A DNA stretch of 64,000 nucleotides. It comes from Trematomus loennbergii (lineage: Eukaryota; Chordata; Actinopteri; Perciformes; Nototheniidae). The DNA is taken from assembly GCA_012861695.1 (NCBI GenBank), contig JAAOOA010000089.1, positions 15,001 to 79,000 on the forward strand, in the 5' to 3' direction. The notes below the pieces were generated by a model. It ran no database searches, was not told the DNA's origin, and was given only the letters and a program-made list of their open reading frames with translations. Made by a program: the position numbers and the translations under genes. Below are positions 10,971 to 24,426 of this stretch, piece by piece; the stretch's first letter is position 1; every line of letters starts with the position of its first letter.

Positions 10971-13767
10971 TTTTTTTGATACTGTCTTTTTGTGAAGGCG
11001 AACTTTTCAAAAGACAGAGGTTTCATCTTCAGTCATAGTTCCACGCCTCCGCTCTCTTCAACCTTTTGGTGTTTATTCACACCACAACCCCATCAGTCAA
11101 CAAAGGCTGTCGTTTCCTCGAAATTTGATGAGGCTGTGGCAGCACCCGAGATCTCAGCTGCATCCGCAACTACTGCGAGTCTGCAGCGATGCTGTGTTCT
11201 CTGCAGAGAGCTGGTGCACAACAGCAGATTGTGAAAGTGGGGTGCAAACCAGTTCACATCAACAAAAATTGCACAACACCGTCTACTTCCTGGGTTTGAA
11301 AGTCTCAAAACTACTTTAAATAAAACCTAATGAAATATGTATTCGGTTAAACTATCATAGCAAATATATCATTTGATTGGATATATTTATTATTTGTGGG
11401 TATGTTTATTTAAGCTCTCTTATGCAAAGTGACAACCTTAATGTCTTTTACTAACCCAACATCTTATATGGTTGCAGCCAGTGTTAACTAGACGTTAATT
11501 CAACCCTGCTTTTGTACACTTTTGTAATATTAATCTAGAATTACAACAATATGTTCGCCCTTATTGTCCTTGAAAACTCCTTATATCTATTTGTAGATAC
11601 GGTGGATAAGATGCAGCTGTGTTTCGCTCTCTTTTGATTAGTTTGGACCCTATGAATCAGGGAAATCCTCGATGATGTGGGGCTGCACCCTTGTTTGTGC
11701 AGATCCTCCCGTTGTCTCGGGTTACAAGACAAACACAACACTCAGCGAGGTCTGCAGAGGAAATGGAGTAGAGCCTCTCCATGGTGATGATCCACAGCAG
11801 ACCTCCCCATGTGCTCCTCTGCGGCTAATGATGTTAGCCTCCACACTGGTTACCCCCCTGCACACTTCATTGTGAAGAACAGGCGGTTACACATTTGGGA
11901 ATTGAAGCTGAGGCAATATCATAGAGCAGTTTGCACTATACACTAGTGTATTGGAGGAGGGGTGCAGAAAACAGACGGCACTGCAGTGTCTTGGGGCTGA
12001 ATATGCAAAGTTCACCAAGTCTTTGAACAACCTTGATATATTGGCAACTAGCTTATTAGAGCTATGCATTATTTAGGACACATTATTTCCATATTAATAC
12101 GTCCGTCTGTGTGGGTGGAACCGTGTTAATTCTCTATAACACATCAGCACATTTTGGAAGGTGTGAATGTGTAACCACTTCCTAATAACTAATGTATGTC
12201 AAACTGTAAATGAAACCGCTGTGGTTGATGTCAACATGCGTATTAACACAGCACATTTTAAAGTCGGTTATCTTTCACAGCTAAAGAAACGACGACTTGA
12301 TGAGGAAGTTGTCAGCAACATCCGAGAAAAAACTGCCGAGCTCACCAGAATGTTTTTATACTTTGTTATTGCTGCAGTTAAGCTGTAAAGGGTTATTCGG
12401 TTGTAGTTAAACTTATCAGTCAGAGGTGCAGCAGAGATGTAGAAAGATTTGAGTAGGTGAATGCATTCCTGTCATGGGATAGGAGTGGGTTTGAAACTAT
12501 TGTCTGCATACATACCAAACATTCAGATGGGGAGTATTGATTATATCCAGCTTGAACCACAATGGCCCAACCCAGAGGAAATAACTCGGGTTTACACCCA
12601 CATGCATCTTCTTCAGATAACTGAGTTTCTGTGCATTAAGCATTCTCAATTCCTTTACATTTGGCTTTCTGTGCCTCCAACAATGAACTCTGTCCTGTTG
12701 AGAAACTTTCAGATTAGTTTCAAAACTAAATAAACCCCCCCATGTCATCACATTTCATTTCATTTCAACGTTTTTCTTCACTTTGGTAACTTGAGCTGTG
12801 AGGAAGGGCCTGCTTCAAACAAGTCACAGCATTGGTTCGAGGCCTCTTCACTTCCTCGTAGCAACAGCACGCCCCTTTTCATTTTAAAAATAAGCAACTG
12901 TTCTGGGAAGTCAGCTGACGCACACGTTTATCTTTAAACAGAAGGACTCGGCTGCAGTTACTGGTTAGAAGCTGCGAATACTGCGAATTCTGACTCTGAG
13001 AGGAAAAGATATGTTAAGTCTTCGCAGTTTGAAGTAACACTCGGTTAAGTGAAATTGAATGTGTTCAAAAGCTTGCAGATAAAAACAAACAGATAAAGCA
13101 AGTACTGACACATCACAAAAGTGTTTTAAGCTGCGTTACTTAGACCTGTAGATATTGCATCTTGCGCTACAGCCTTAGCATAGCATGTTTTAATATACAG
13201 AAATAGATTTTATACACATGCAAAAATATCCTGAAGTGACTTTGAGCCTGTGCAATGTTATCACCCTGTTTGAAGTTAAGCAGCTTCTGAAGTTTGAGCC
13301 AACTCCTCCATCCTTATTCAAAATGTGGATTCTGATGTAAAACCACCATTTCCTGTTTGCAAAGATCTCTTTCCCTGGAAAACTCCAACAAACAAGGAGC
13401 CACATTCACCAAGCCTTATGCAAAAAGAAAAAAAGCGATTATTTGCATATGCTGACTGGTCAGAAAGAGCCATGCAAACAGTCTGTTCCTTATTATAGCT
13501 GCTATTTTGAATTGCGCACAAGGTGTCCACTCATTCCTGCTGCTATCTATACATGGAAGTCAACATTCTGGTGTTTAATCTAGTTTGATGTAAAGCAGAC
13601 ACACGCTGTAATTCCTGGTAAGCTTTTGAACTGAGAAGCTCAGTCATGAGGCAGTACTGAGGATCTGATTATCTACACATTAGGCCCTATATGTAAATGA
13701 ACGGTCCTTATGGCTTCCTGTGAAGTGGACTCGTACCTGTTGATTGTTGTTAAGCAAATCTAAGTAT
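10971..13767. other. Intergenic, nothing recognised
   Basis: Several short open frames exist but none resembles a known protein or has convincing splice context. No repeat copies from elsewhere in the window were seen. Confidence 0.4.
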
Positions 13768-13775
13768 GTTTAGAC

Positions 13776-14266
13776 CAAGGGTGTCAAACTCAAGGCCCCG
13801 GGGGCCAAATCCGGCCCGCCACTTCATTTGATGTGGCCCCACAAGAGCTTGCAAAGAATATAATACGTTTATTATAAGGTCACGTGCCGCTTTACAGGAG
13901 CACCATAAACTACATGTCCCACAATGCATCTCATTTTGTGAGATGCGCACTGAAGAGACTTGCAATTACTTACTAGACTTATGCTTTCAGGCGTTGTTAA
14001 TTATGAAGTTATTACCATATCCTATTATTACTTAGCACTTCGGGATTTGAATTCGAATATGAAGTGCTTATAAATGGAACCCATTATTATTATTATATCC
14101 GATAATAATCCAATGCAGAGGAAATATTGTAAAATAATACATTATTTATATATATATATGTATATTTATCTATGTATATTTGTATAGTCTTAAAGTTACC
14201 ACCGGCCCTTTGAGTGCAACCATAATTCTAATGTGGCCCGCGATGAAATTGAGTTTGACACCCCTG
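13776..14266. mobile_element. hAT MITE (CAAGGGTGTCAAACTC ends)
   Basis: The ends CAAGGGTGTCAAACTC and GAGTTTGACACCCCTG are inverted repeats with one mismatch. They are flanked by a perfect 8-bp target-site duplication GTTTAGAC (13768-13775 and 14267-14274). The GGCCCC/GGCCCGCC subterminal sequence is typical of vertebrate hAT-Charlie-like MITEs. No transposase frame is present. Confidence 0.88.
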
Positions 14267-14274
14267 GTTTAGAC

Positions 14275-15029
14275 CTTTGACGACTTTAAAAAAGATTAAG
14301 TCTCCAAAGAAAGTATTCCACTTAAAAACTACTGATACTTGACTACAAATCTAATCATAGATATGGCGATAATACAAAAGGACTGTTTTAAAATGACTGT
14401 TTTAATCCTATCTAAACTTTTTAACATTGTATTTCGCAATACTACACCTGTACCTAGAGAATATTAGTGAAAAGGTGAATTGTGAAAGACCTATTTGTTC
14501 TTTCTGATACTGTTTTCATAAAGTGTCCATAAGCGGCCTATTGTTAACAGTATTGAGTTGTGGGTTGTAGGGTACAATAATAGCTTTAAATAGGAGTTTT
14601 AAAATAGTTGGAGATCATAGGTCAAAGGGCTCTCATTCATCAGTCTAAACCCTGAACATTGTGCTCTTTGTGGTGAGTGGATACTTATCACATTGAATCC
14701 TCCGGCTGATGTGTCAAGTTCCCCTCTGGCCTGAGTCACCCTGTCCTTTGAAACTGTATTCTCCGGCTGATGACCGCGGTGCAGTATTAATAGATGGCTT
14801 ATCCCTCTGACCTGAAGGCTGCCTGCCACTATCTCTGTTACTGCAGCCTGCAGTTGCTCCATATCTTTGTTTAGGAGGGAAAATAACCATCTGAACAGGA
14901 TTATAGAATGATGGGATCTTCAGCGTTAGCACAGCCGTAAGCTAACAGCTATGATATGCTAACACTTTCCACCAACATGGTCTTCTTGTTGTCCCCAGTA
15001 AGAGTGCATTAAAACTAGCGAGCATTGAA
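14275..15029. other. Intergenic, nothing recognised
   Basis: AT-rich single-copy-looking sequence without an exon or repeat that I could support. Confidence 0.35.
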
Positions 15030-15445
15030 TATGAAATAGTTGGCTGGAAAGAAATTGATAAAACTACTCGAAATTGTGTGCTAAAAGTACTTTAAAATAG
15101 TTAGCTTAAAGTATTCAAAACAGTTTGCTTCAAGTATCCAAAATGTTTGCTAAAAGTTGTCAACATAGTTTTATGAAAGTAGTTGAAATACTTCGCTAAA
15201 GTAGTTGAAATAATTTGCTAAAAGTACTCAATATTGTTTACTTAAAGTGATTGAAACTGTTTGCTAAATGTCCCTCGAAATAGTTAGCTTAAACTACATG
15301 AAATTGTTAGCTATTAATGCTGAAAATAGTTGGCTTCAAAGTACTCGAAATATTTGAATAAATCTACTGAAAGTTTTGCTTAAAGTTCTCAATAGTTTGC
15401 TTAGTTTACCTGAAATAGTCAGTTTAAAATAGTGAGCTCAAACTA
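15030..15445. repeat. Degenerate tandem repeat, GAAATAGTTTGCTAAAAGTA-like
   Basis: Roughly 15 diverged units of about 23-32 bp built on the theme AATAGTTTGCTAAAAGTACT follow one another. Variation between units is high, so it is an old array. Confidence 0.7.
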
Positions 15446-16762
15446 CGGTGGCCCTGAAAGCTCAATGCACTGAAATTGAAAAATCATCTTCACACATTTT
15501 GACAAAGCATAGCTGCAAGTACAGAAAGAGAACCACATGTTGGATGCTGCAGTGCTTTGAAGACAATAGTTACTGTTTCCAGGGGACACAAAGAGCTCAA
15601 TTGTTGCCATGGTTTTATTTTTCCAAAGTAATAATGGCTGCTACAATAGCATTGGGAAAAAAGAGCTAAAATTAGAATTGTGTTTTTTTTTTTTGTGTTC
15701 AATTATGATTTTTTATTTTCTTCTGAGACATTTAAAGAAGAAAAGAGTGATTTAAATATTTATAAAAATACATACAAATAAAAAACACATTTAAGAGAGT
15801 CATTTACATTTAAATCTACAAATAGACTGAAAACACAGACATTCAAACAACACAGACATTAAAGACAAATGTAAAAGCTGATAAACATTGACATTTAAAA
15901 ACTAACCATGTTTTCTCTGCCCATCTGCCCATGTTACCATTGTGAAGATGTTAAGTTTGCCTCTTTGTAAGGATTCATGGGTTTTCTCTTTCTCTGTTGC
16001 AGACGTGTGCTACGTGACGTCTTTGTACTCAGACGCTCGTGTTGAAACGTCTGCTTTCTCAGTACACAGTGTGCTCGAAACACTGGGGACGACCCTACGT
16101 CAGGTCATTTGAGGGAGGCTGTCCATGTTTTGTTTCTCCTCGGAGAAAACAGGGGGAGTGATGTTCCCAGCGAAGAAAGAGCCAGCTTGTTATAGACAGG
16201 AAGGAAGTATCCAAGAATAAATACCGCACCCCAACAAATATTTAGTTATCTTCCCATGATCAAGACTAAACATGCCAGGGTTTTCATTCTTTGTTTGCAT
16301 ACTTCCTTATTAAAATAACTTTGCTATTCTCTGAATCGATTTTCATATACTCAAGTATGCACAAGGAAAACAGTGGAGATGATCCATCTATTTGTTTACA
16401 GAGGAAGATGTGCAAGCGACGGATATTTTATTATGCTGTGTTTTGTCTGGACTAGGGAGCAGGAATGTGTTTTCAGCTCTAATCTTTTTCAATACCCACT
16501 TCCCTTCCACACTTGCTTGGAAAAGCTTCGGGAGCGTCCACAGATGACGGACTGTTACATATGATTGAATTTTCCTGAAAAATACTGGACTTCGAATAAG
16601 ATTTTGTATTTGGCAGTCAGTTTGTGATGTAGTTTGGAAACTCTCGTTGTTTGAATGCCCTTACGTTATCTGCTTCCTGTTGGGTTTCTCATGTTCAATC
16701 ATGTCCTTATTGAGATGATAAGCCGAAAGACCAGAGATTTGGCTGCCCTTTGTGCTATGTGG
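15446..16762. other. Intergenic, nothing firmly recognised
   Basis: A good pyrimidine-rich acceptor-like sequence ends at 16002 (TTTCTCTTTCTCTGTTGCAG). It is followed by a short open frame of about 35 codons that I cannot assign to any family. Confidence 0.3.
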
Positions 16763-16770
16763 ATTCTCAG

Positions 16771-17914
16771 CAGGGGCGGACTGGCCATTGGGAATACCGG
16801 GAGTTTTCCCGGTGGGGCGGTGCTGTGCGTGGGCCGAGGGCAAAAAAAAAAAATCCTAAATCCTACCGGCCCACATTTGTAAGTGTTCCGGCCACTCCCT
16901 GGAGGGGTGTGGCCCACACCCCACTGGGCTGGGCTGGGCCGTTTTGATAGGCTACCTATGTTCTAGCTATCAGATAATTTCACTTTCACACATCAGGCCC
17001 GTAGCAGCTGTCACTGCGCAGTGAACGATCAGGAGTGAGTGACTGAGAGACCTAGCTGGCAGTTGCTTACAGATGGATAAACAAGCTCCAAAGCGTAAAG
17101 GCGTTTTTGTATAGTTTGTGTATACAGTATACAGTATTGTAGCGAGCCCTGGGTTCAGAGGGAGGGGCTTGCATAGGGGAGGGGGAGGGGGAGGGGGGGT
17201 TGGCAGGGAAACGGGGTTCAGGAGGAGTGGCTGCACCCGTAGGATAGAAAAGGGGGAAGTGGCGTCTGACTCAGAGGTCGTGCGGCTGTGGAGAAGAACG
17301 TGTTGCCCACATTCTGTTACTGAGTTTAGGCTAGTTAGCTAGCAGGTTTATTGTTTTGGGTGCAGTCACTTTTGCCTCCACTTGCTGTTCAAATAAATGT
17401 TGAAAGAAAAAGTAAATCTGTTTACAGTTCTGTTTCATATGGTGTTGAGAGATGTATCCATAGATTTAGTCCCTAATGTTGCTCTCAAAGTGCACCAGAT
17501 TGATGCATTTAACTTTAAAAAAAATCTTCCCGGGGAGCATGCCCCGAACCCCCTAGAGGAGGTGAGGTCCACCACCTGCCACACCCCCTGTCAAATTGTC
17601 TCACCCACATTGAGGATGCTTCCTACGCCCATGTTTTATTCCATGTGTCACGTGAGGCAAATTGGGTCCAAATGTTATTGCATCAATGATCTGTTTATTG
17701 AAATCACTAAATATATGCTGTAACTATTTTGCTCTAGGCAACTCAAGGGCTCAGTAATGTGATTTATTAATAATGGTCCAAAATAACATAAAATGCATAG
17801 GTTTTTTGTTAAGTAACATACTTTCGTCGCCGGCCGGTCGATACATGCCGCGCATTAAGTGGGCCTGTCTGTCAATTAATCCCCGGGCCACTTTTTCCCC
17901 CCAGTCCGCCCCTG
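16771..17914 (+). mobile_element. hAT element (CAGGGGCGGACTGG ends), 1.14 kb
   Basis: Perfect 14-bp terminal inverted repeats CAGGGGCGGACTGG/CCAGTCCGCCCCTG are flanked by a perfect 8-bp target-site duplication ATTCTCAG (16763-16770 and 17915-17922). At 17073-17114 it keeps a 13-codon start MDKQAPKRKG... that looks like a hAT transposase N-terminus and then stops. A G-rich segment with GGGGGA runs (17160-17200) and an AATAAA near 17393 lie inside, possibly a further insertion. A short relative is at 44890-45149. Confidence 0.88.
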
Positions 17915-17922
17915 ATTCTCAG

Positions 17923-20320
17923 TATTGTCTCAAGTCCTAATGAGTCCAGCACAACCAGTGGCTGGAATGATACTCAATTAATTCCTAGTTTGTGGTCACT
18001 CACAACATCAAATAACAACCCCTTTGAAATGGGTTCTTAAGCAGGGCCCCACTACAGGAAACAGACACAAAAAAATGCCTCTTTTTATTTTTAAATGTGC
18101 AAATTCTCTTACAAATTTGAATATAGTAAAAGTACCAAAGCATGCAGTGAACCCGGGGATTTTTGGGTCCTTTGGGATCTGTAGAGTAGCCCACATTACC
18201 AGGTTGACAATTCACCCTTGGTTTGTAAATGCAAATCACTACCACTGTTTGATTTCTGCTGAAAACGTATGTCTTGGCCATGTTTAAGCTCTTTCAAATA
18301 GTGACAGCAGCATGTGTTCAGAATGAACCAAGTTGAAACCAAAGCTCAAGTCTGCATTTGAACAAAAAACAAAGCTTTACTCCTGTTATCTCAAATGTGT
18401 CAAAGATTCCATTTCTAACCCAATGACATAGAAAATATGCTGACTTTGGTTTTGAAAATGTGGTTTTAGGGTAACACCTGATTCCTGACCAGCTGCATGT
18501 AACCACATCTTTGACAGTAACCAGGTTATAGCAGTGCCAGTAAACAGGTTCTGATTTCCTAGTCAGGTCAACCATGTTTCTTCTGCACATGTGAACACAC
18601 CTCAACTCATTCAAAAAGACACTTTGAATAGTGGACAGCAAAGTAGGGATGCTAATTCCAACCTTTAGGCTCATTGTGTCCTCTTGTTGATGACACAGTT
18701 GTTAAGGAACTACGAAACAATGAAAGTGGGCGACAAACACCTGAGATGTAGGTCACATATTTCCACGTTTAGAGTCACGGAAGATACATTAGCACTAGAA
18801 TGTCATGTTTCCATTGACTTCTGGTAAATCGGGGTCAAACTGTGACAGGCCCGGGCATGTCTGACCTCAATTGCTTCAAGGTGTGATGTTGTTATGTCTG
18901 GATAACCCTTCAGGTGGATAGAGGGTCAAATGATCAGTGTCAGTTACAGCTCGTCAGCCCCCTTTTTTGTTTGGAGACGATGTTTGCTTAGCATTGATGT
19001 GGTTTGTTGACGTCTGAAACATTCCTCCTTCACAGCAATCTGTAAATCTCAGTGCTTCAAAAGGCCATTGAACTCGTCAAGAAGAGTGCATTGTGTTCAG
19101 AAAAAACCCCACTGTGCTGCTGATAGTCATCCTTTCATGTGGTTATTTAGAGAAGTCCGGCATGTGGTCGGAACAATGCAGATGACCAATTGTCATTTTT
19201 ATCCATTCAAACTTACAGTCATGAGTCTTGGGATCACATGTTTTCTTTTTGCCATGGCGACGTCTGAATGAATGAGTGTGTTGAAATGCTTATTTCAGCA
19301 GAAGTTTGAGGAACTACCTCATCACCACCAGTAGGATAATTATCCCCCTCCGCTCAAATGAAGCTAGGATCAGCACTCGGTCAGCAAAAATGAGCGCAGA
19401 CCTTTTAGGAATGAATCACAGCGGTGCAAATTTCAGTACTTGAGTTTAGAAGATGCAACTCAGGCCTAACCACACATTTTTTGGTTGTCAGGAAAAGGTT
19501 CGTCAGTGCTGCCGAAGGAACAAACACGATGAGTCGTACCTTAATGTCTACCATTTAGACAACATGACTAATGAAAGCAAGGTGGAATAAGTCTGTTCTC
19601 GTCCTGGCAGGTTCTTTGCAGTGTGTAAAAACAAAAAAGGTGTCTGAATTCATTTGAACAGGGACAATAATTCAATTAGAGTGCCGATGCAAAGGGACGT
19701 CACCTTAATTGGTGTATTGGGCCCCGAAAGAAATGTAGCGCCTTTTTCTGAAAGTAAAACTATTTTTTTGTATTGAATAGAATCTGATTCTGGCCTAGAA
19801 ATATAAATAATCTGTTGTACGTTAACCGACAGCCCAACAAAAGTGGTTTAAAGTTGGTTGAAGGACTGACTTTTCATGCAATCTTAAGCAACACCCAGTA
19901 CGTCCAACCATGATTATATGAATAGTTGGTGTATCTTTTCCATTTTTGACCCCTTTTGAACAGATTAAGCTAAAGAACCGCACAAATGGCATGTATTTAT
20001 TAATTTTGATTTCTAATCTATAATCAAGCGAACAAATAGGACTATAAATCATTACACATTCAAATATTCTATTCAAAAAGGCTTAAAGGTGTTCCCATCG
20101 TCCATAAACAGTGTGTGGGCTAGGTTTTAGGTTTTAGCGATGTTTCTATACAAAAGGGAAAAACCCAACAAATGGTAAAACACGGCTCAACCGCCTAGGA
20201 ACAATATTTACGTCAAGTCTCAAACCAGAATGTGTTTTTCTGACCGTAAATCAATTTCTCTCACCCTGCTGACAGCTGGTCATTACGTGTTCAACTTCTT
20301 CATTCAAAGCAGTTTGACTT
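17923..20320. other. Intergenic, nothing recognised
   Basis: No exon, RNA gene or second-copy repeat could be supported in this 2.4 kb. Confidence 0.4.
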
Positions 20321-20321
20321 A

Positions 20322-20460
20322 AGATAGATAAAACTTTATTGATCCCAATTTGGGAAATGTTTGTGTTGCAGCAGCATAAAAAGACATGGCAATGTACAAT
20401 ACAATTAAAAGACAAGAATAAACAAGAAAATATACATGTTGAATTTACAAATTAACAATA
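20322..20460 (-). mobile_element. LINE 3'-end fragment (TTTATTGATCCC family)
   Basis: AGATAGATAAAACTTTATTG followed by GATCCCAATTTGGGAAAT and TGTTGCAGCAGCA is a very common fish LINE tail, seen here in reverse complement. Related copies are at 23087 and 36290. The family was not assigned. Confidence 0.6.
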
Positions 20461-21540
20461 TTATAGAAGATTAACTTGATCATGTACCTAACCACAATCA
20501 CATGTGGATGTAAAATGATTTTAATCACTTCTTTTTAGCTCATACTGTTTGATCAGTCCTCCGCAAAGATCAAATATGTTGATATGTTCAGTCTTTTAAT
20601 GCCACAACACAGCTGTCAACGAGCATCAGAGACGGGCGACACGGAAAATCAATGATTTTATCACTTGGCCTGATCACACCTACGGTTTGTTTTCAGAACC
20701 GGTTGAAAAGTTTGTTTTTAGCTTCACACAGGTCATCAACTTTAGGCTCGGAAATGGGTTTATTGAGGGTTTCTTTGGTTGTTCGGGCCCGAAAAATGCT
20801 GTGCCTGGATTGTGTCAGACACACAACTATAACACACATTTAGAGTCAAGTTTTGTTCCTTTCTGGCAGCAATGCAAACAAAAACATCTACTAAGCAATA
20901 TTTTATTCAATTTTCTTTAATTCCACACTATTTGTCCTTTTTGGGCCTACATTTCCCACAATGCGATTAACCACAAACTGTTTGGTTAGAGTTGGGGTGT
21001 GTTATGCTAGTAGTAGTTTAGTAGCTAAGTAACATCACTTAAGGCCAATTATCACATTTTGCGCCGCTCCCTCCGAATCAAAATAAACAGTTTTCCTAAA
21101 ATAAGTCAAATGCACTTTTATTAGTCAAATCGGTGTAGTTTCCCTTTTAATGCGAATTAAACCAAAAAACGATAGAAGTCTTTATTGGACACAAGCTAGC
21201 TTCAACCCAGCAAGTGATTCACAAAATGTGTGTTTCGTGAGAAGAAATGGTTTCCTCAGTCATAGATGGAGGTGATTATATTTACAAGCCACAGCTCAAA
21301 TCTTTTAATCGTTTTATAGCGCCTTGGATGAGAGATTATAAATCCCCCGAAACAAACAAGACTTCACATTAACTGCTGCTTCTGAACATGAAACGGCTTT
21401 TAGGTAATTTCCAAAATAGTACGTAATATATCCAAGATTACTACACCGAACTTTAACTTCATTTGCTTCTTTGCGCTTCTCACTCGTACAGTAATACTAA
21501 ATTACAGGTTGGGAGCTCCCCAGTTAAATCAGCCTTTTTG
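20461..21540. other. Intergenic, nothing recognised
   Basis: AT-rich sequence with no supported feature. Confidence 0.35.
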
Positions 21541-21800
21541 ATGCTTCTCAGAATCAGATGTATTGCCAAGTAGGTTTACACAAAAAAGGAATATGCTTTG
21601 GTGTATAATAGTGCATGATTATAGGAATTCAATTAACTTGTCAAAGAACTCTTTAAAAGCTATTAAAAGACTTGTATACATTTATTAAAAGAAAATAACA
21701 TTAAGAATAGAACAAGTTCAATAAGAATCTTTTTCCTTTACAAAACTACACTGTAGCTACTTTGGCAATAAAGCCTTTGAATCTTGAGTTTGAAACATGA
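21541..21800. mobile_element. LINE-tail-like fragments
   Basis: CAGAATCAGATGTATTGCCAAGTAGGTTTACACA near 21550 (given as the pattern CAGAATCAG...TTGCCAAGTAGG) and GGCAATAAAGCCTTTGAATC near 21763 both resemble fish LINE 3' termini, in opposite orientation. The boundaries are approximate. Confidence 0.45.
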
Positions 21801-21837
21801 ACAATTATTCTTATTAGTCAAATGTACACTAAAATAC

Positions 21838-21969
21838 ATATCATTTAGCTAATGCTTTTATCCTATGAAATTTGGGCTTAAGTATCTTGCCCAAGGACAC
21901 TTGTTGACGGTTGAACCACTGACCCTCTGATTGGTAGACGCCCATTTGTTCCCCCCCTGCCTGAGCCAC
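21838..21969 (-). mobile_element. tRNA-derived SINE
   Basis: Read on the minus strand, the element starts GTGGCTCAGGCAGG (A-box-like). It carries GGTTCAACC (B-box core, complement of 21909-21917) and the CTTGGGCAAGATACTTAA block, and ends with GATAAAAGCATTAGCTAAAT, the tail typical of fish V-SINE-like elements. Confidence 0.7.
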
Positions 21970-22140
21970 ATTTCATCAAATATGTGCATTAAATCAGAAT
22001 TTAAAGTAACCAACCAGCATTAATTAAAAAGGTAGCATTGAGCAGAAATGTGCAAAATATACATATTTAACAGTATGGAAAATTAGGAATATCTAACATG
22101 ATGTGCGTTACTTGAAATTCATATGGGATTCTTGCTGTTA

Positions 22141-23086
22141 AGATAGATGGATAGATAAATAGATAGAGAGGATGGATGGATAGATGGATAGATGGATAGA
22201 TAGATAGATAAGATCGAGTAGATAGATAGAAGATAGATAGATAGATGATAGATAGATAGATGGAGAGATGGAGAGATGGAGAGATAGTAGATAGAGAGAT
22301 AGATAGATAGATAGATGGATGGATGGATGGATGGATGGATGGATGGATGGATGGATAGATAGATAGATAGGTAGATAGCTGGATGGATGGATGGAGATGG
22401 ATAGAGGATAGATAGAGAGATGGATGGATGGATAGATAGATAGATAGATAGATAGAGAGATAGATAGGTAGATAGATGTGATGGATGGATGGATAGATAG
22501 ATAGAGAGAGATAGGTAGATAGATGGATGGATGGATAGATGGATAGATGGATAGATGGATAGATAGAGGATGGATGGATGGATAGATGGATAGATAGATA
22601 GATAGATAGATAGATAGAGAGATGGATGGATGGATAGATGGATGGATGGATAGATGATGGATGGATAGAGAGATGGATAGATGGAGAGATAGATAGATAG
22701 ATAGATGGATAGATAAATAGATAGGATGGATGGAGGATGGATGGATGGATGATGATGATGGATGGATAGAGATAGAGAGATGGATGGATGGATAGATAGA
22801 GAGAGAGATGGAGAGATAGATGGATAGATGGATAGATAGAGAGATAGATAGATAGATAGATGGATAGATAAATAGATAGATAGATAGATAGATAGATGGA
22901 TAGATAAATAGATAGATAGATAGATAGATAGAGAGATGGATGATGGATAGATGGAGAGGATGGATGGATGGATGGATAGATGGATAGAGAGATGGATGGA
23001 TAGATGGATATAGATAGAGAGATGGATGGATGGATGGATAGAGAGAGAGATGGATGGATAGATAGAGAGATGGATAGATAGAGAGA
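22141..23086. repeat. Compound GATA/GGAT/GAGA microsatellite, 0.95 kb
   Basis: The array is made of AGAT, GGAT and AGAG tetranucleotides in shifting proportions. The 322-residue minus-strand open frame across it (Ser/Ile/Tyr/Pro/His repeats) is an artefact. Its right edge runs directly into a LINE 3' end. Confidence 0.97.
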
Positions 23087-23250
23087 TTAGTACTTATTGA
23101 TCCCAATTTAGGAAATCTTTGCGTTACAGCAGCATAAAAAACAAGGCAATCAATAACCTAACCCATAAGAGAAATTAAGACACTAGAAACAAACAGTCCA
23201 AAGATTTCTGAAATAAAATAGAATACAAAAGTTACAAAATATGTGGAAAT
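23087..23250 (-). mobile_element. LINE 3'-end fragment beside the GATA array
   Basis: TACTTATTGATCCCAATTTA followed by GGAAATCTTTGCGTTACAGCAGCATAAAAA-type sequence is the same family as 20322-20460. In the minus-strand sense the GATA array is the 3' tail of the element. Confidence 0.6.
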
Positions 23251-24419
23251 ACAAATGTCCAGTAACAAATATGATCTATTCTTATGTAACAAGACATGAA
23301 ACTATAAGTGTTAATTGTGTCTAATAACTCAAAATGAGGTATTTCTATCTAAGAATATGTTCCCTATTTTAAAGTGAAGTCTTGTTCATAACCAATAAAC
23401 TGGATCGAAATGGATTATTCAATATCAAATTGAACATAAATGTAAAATGTACAGTGGTAGTTTAAGTTTAAGTACATTTTCCTAAACTGATACCATGCGA
23501 ATGACCGCGTGTCAGGACTGAAGTTGTTATTGGGTTGATGGATGTTTTACCAAGCAGATGAAATGACTGTTTTCAGTGGATCCCCTATCGCACGCCAAAA
23601 AGAGCACATACACACCTATAAGGTAATTAGGGGCTTTTCTGTAAGCTTTTGGTATTGTTTTGTCTCTCAAGGCCTATCTGTGAATTTGGGTCAGGGCTGG
23701 AATCTGTCATCCTCCCCCATGGATGACGATGGGATTACAGCACAGACAAAATAAGCACTCAGCTGATAACCAAGAAGCTCCAGCCTTCACAGAACCATAA
23801 AGAAAGCTGTTCTGTAACGTGTTGTTAGTCACAGAGACAAAGAAAAAGGTTGCTCACTGTTGTACGGAAAACACTATTCAGAAAGATAATCCACTCATAT
23901 TCTGCCATGGATGCTCATCACATGGATTTGAGCTCCATCGTAAATATTTGTGATGGCTTAATCCAGTGTTTTAGTATCCTAATCCTACTACAGTCGAATT
24001 CAATCAAAGTTTCTTTAAACCAGTAAAGAGGTTTAGCAGTTTAGCGAATGGGACCATAAACAACCAGTGTCTCAAGTTCCTTTGAGCAACATCTTAAAGG
24101 ATAAAGTAACAGATAGTCTTTATTTTTCTTATGGCATCAAATCCTAGATAAGAGTCGAACCAACAAGTATCACCGGCAGCCAACGTCCGATATGTCTCGT
24201 TCCTCTTTATTGTGAGAGTGTTCCTTCATAACCGTGAAAACACACTGTATTTTATGTTGATTTAATCCCATGAACACCACTTTACTGGTAGAAAAACTCA
24301 CAACATGTGTATTAATGCACTAATGGAAGTAATCCCTAAAAATGCATCAATTTCCTCCTGTTTGATTACCAGGGTTTTGTCTAAACGTTGTTGTTTACGT
24401 CCGCGGCGCCATCTTGTAT
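23251..24419. other. Intergenic, nothing recognised
   Basis: No supported gene or repeat. Confidence 0.35.
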
Positions 24420-24426
24420 CCGAGCG

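Noticed and set aside
15983..16115. Possible terminal exon after a strong acceptor-like sequence
   Set aside because: The short frame (CYVTSLYSDARVETS...) matches no family I know and no partner exon was found.
17137..17455. Possible LTR inside the hAT element
   Set aside because: It starts TGTAGCGAGCC like an LTR, but no matching end and no flanking duplication were found.
22138..23106. 322-residue minus-strand open frame
   Set aside because: It is the translation of the GATA/GGAT tetranucleotide array; only a few residue types occur and there is no domain.
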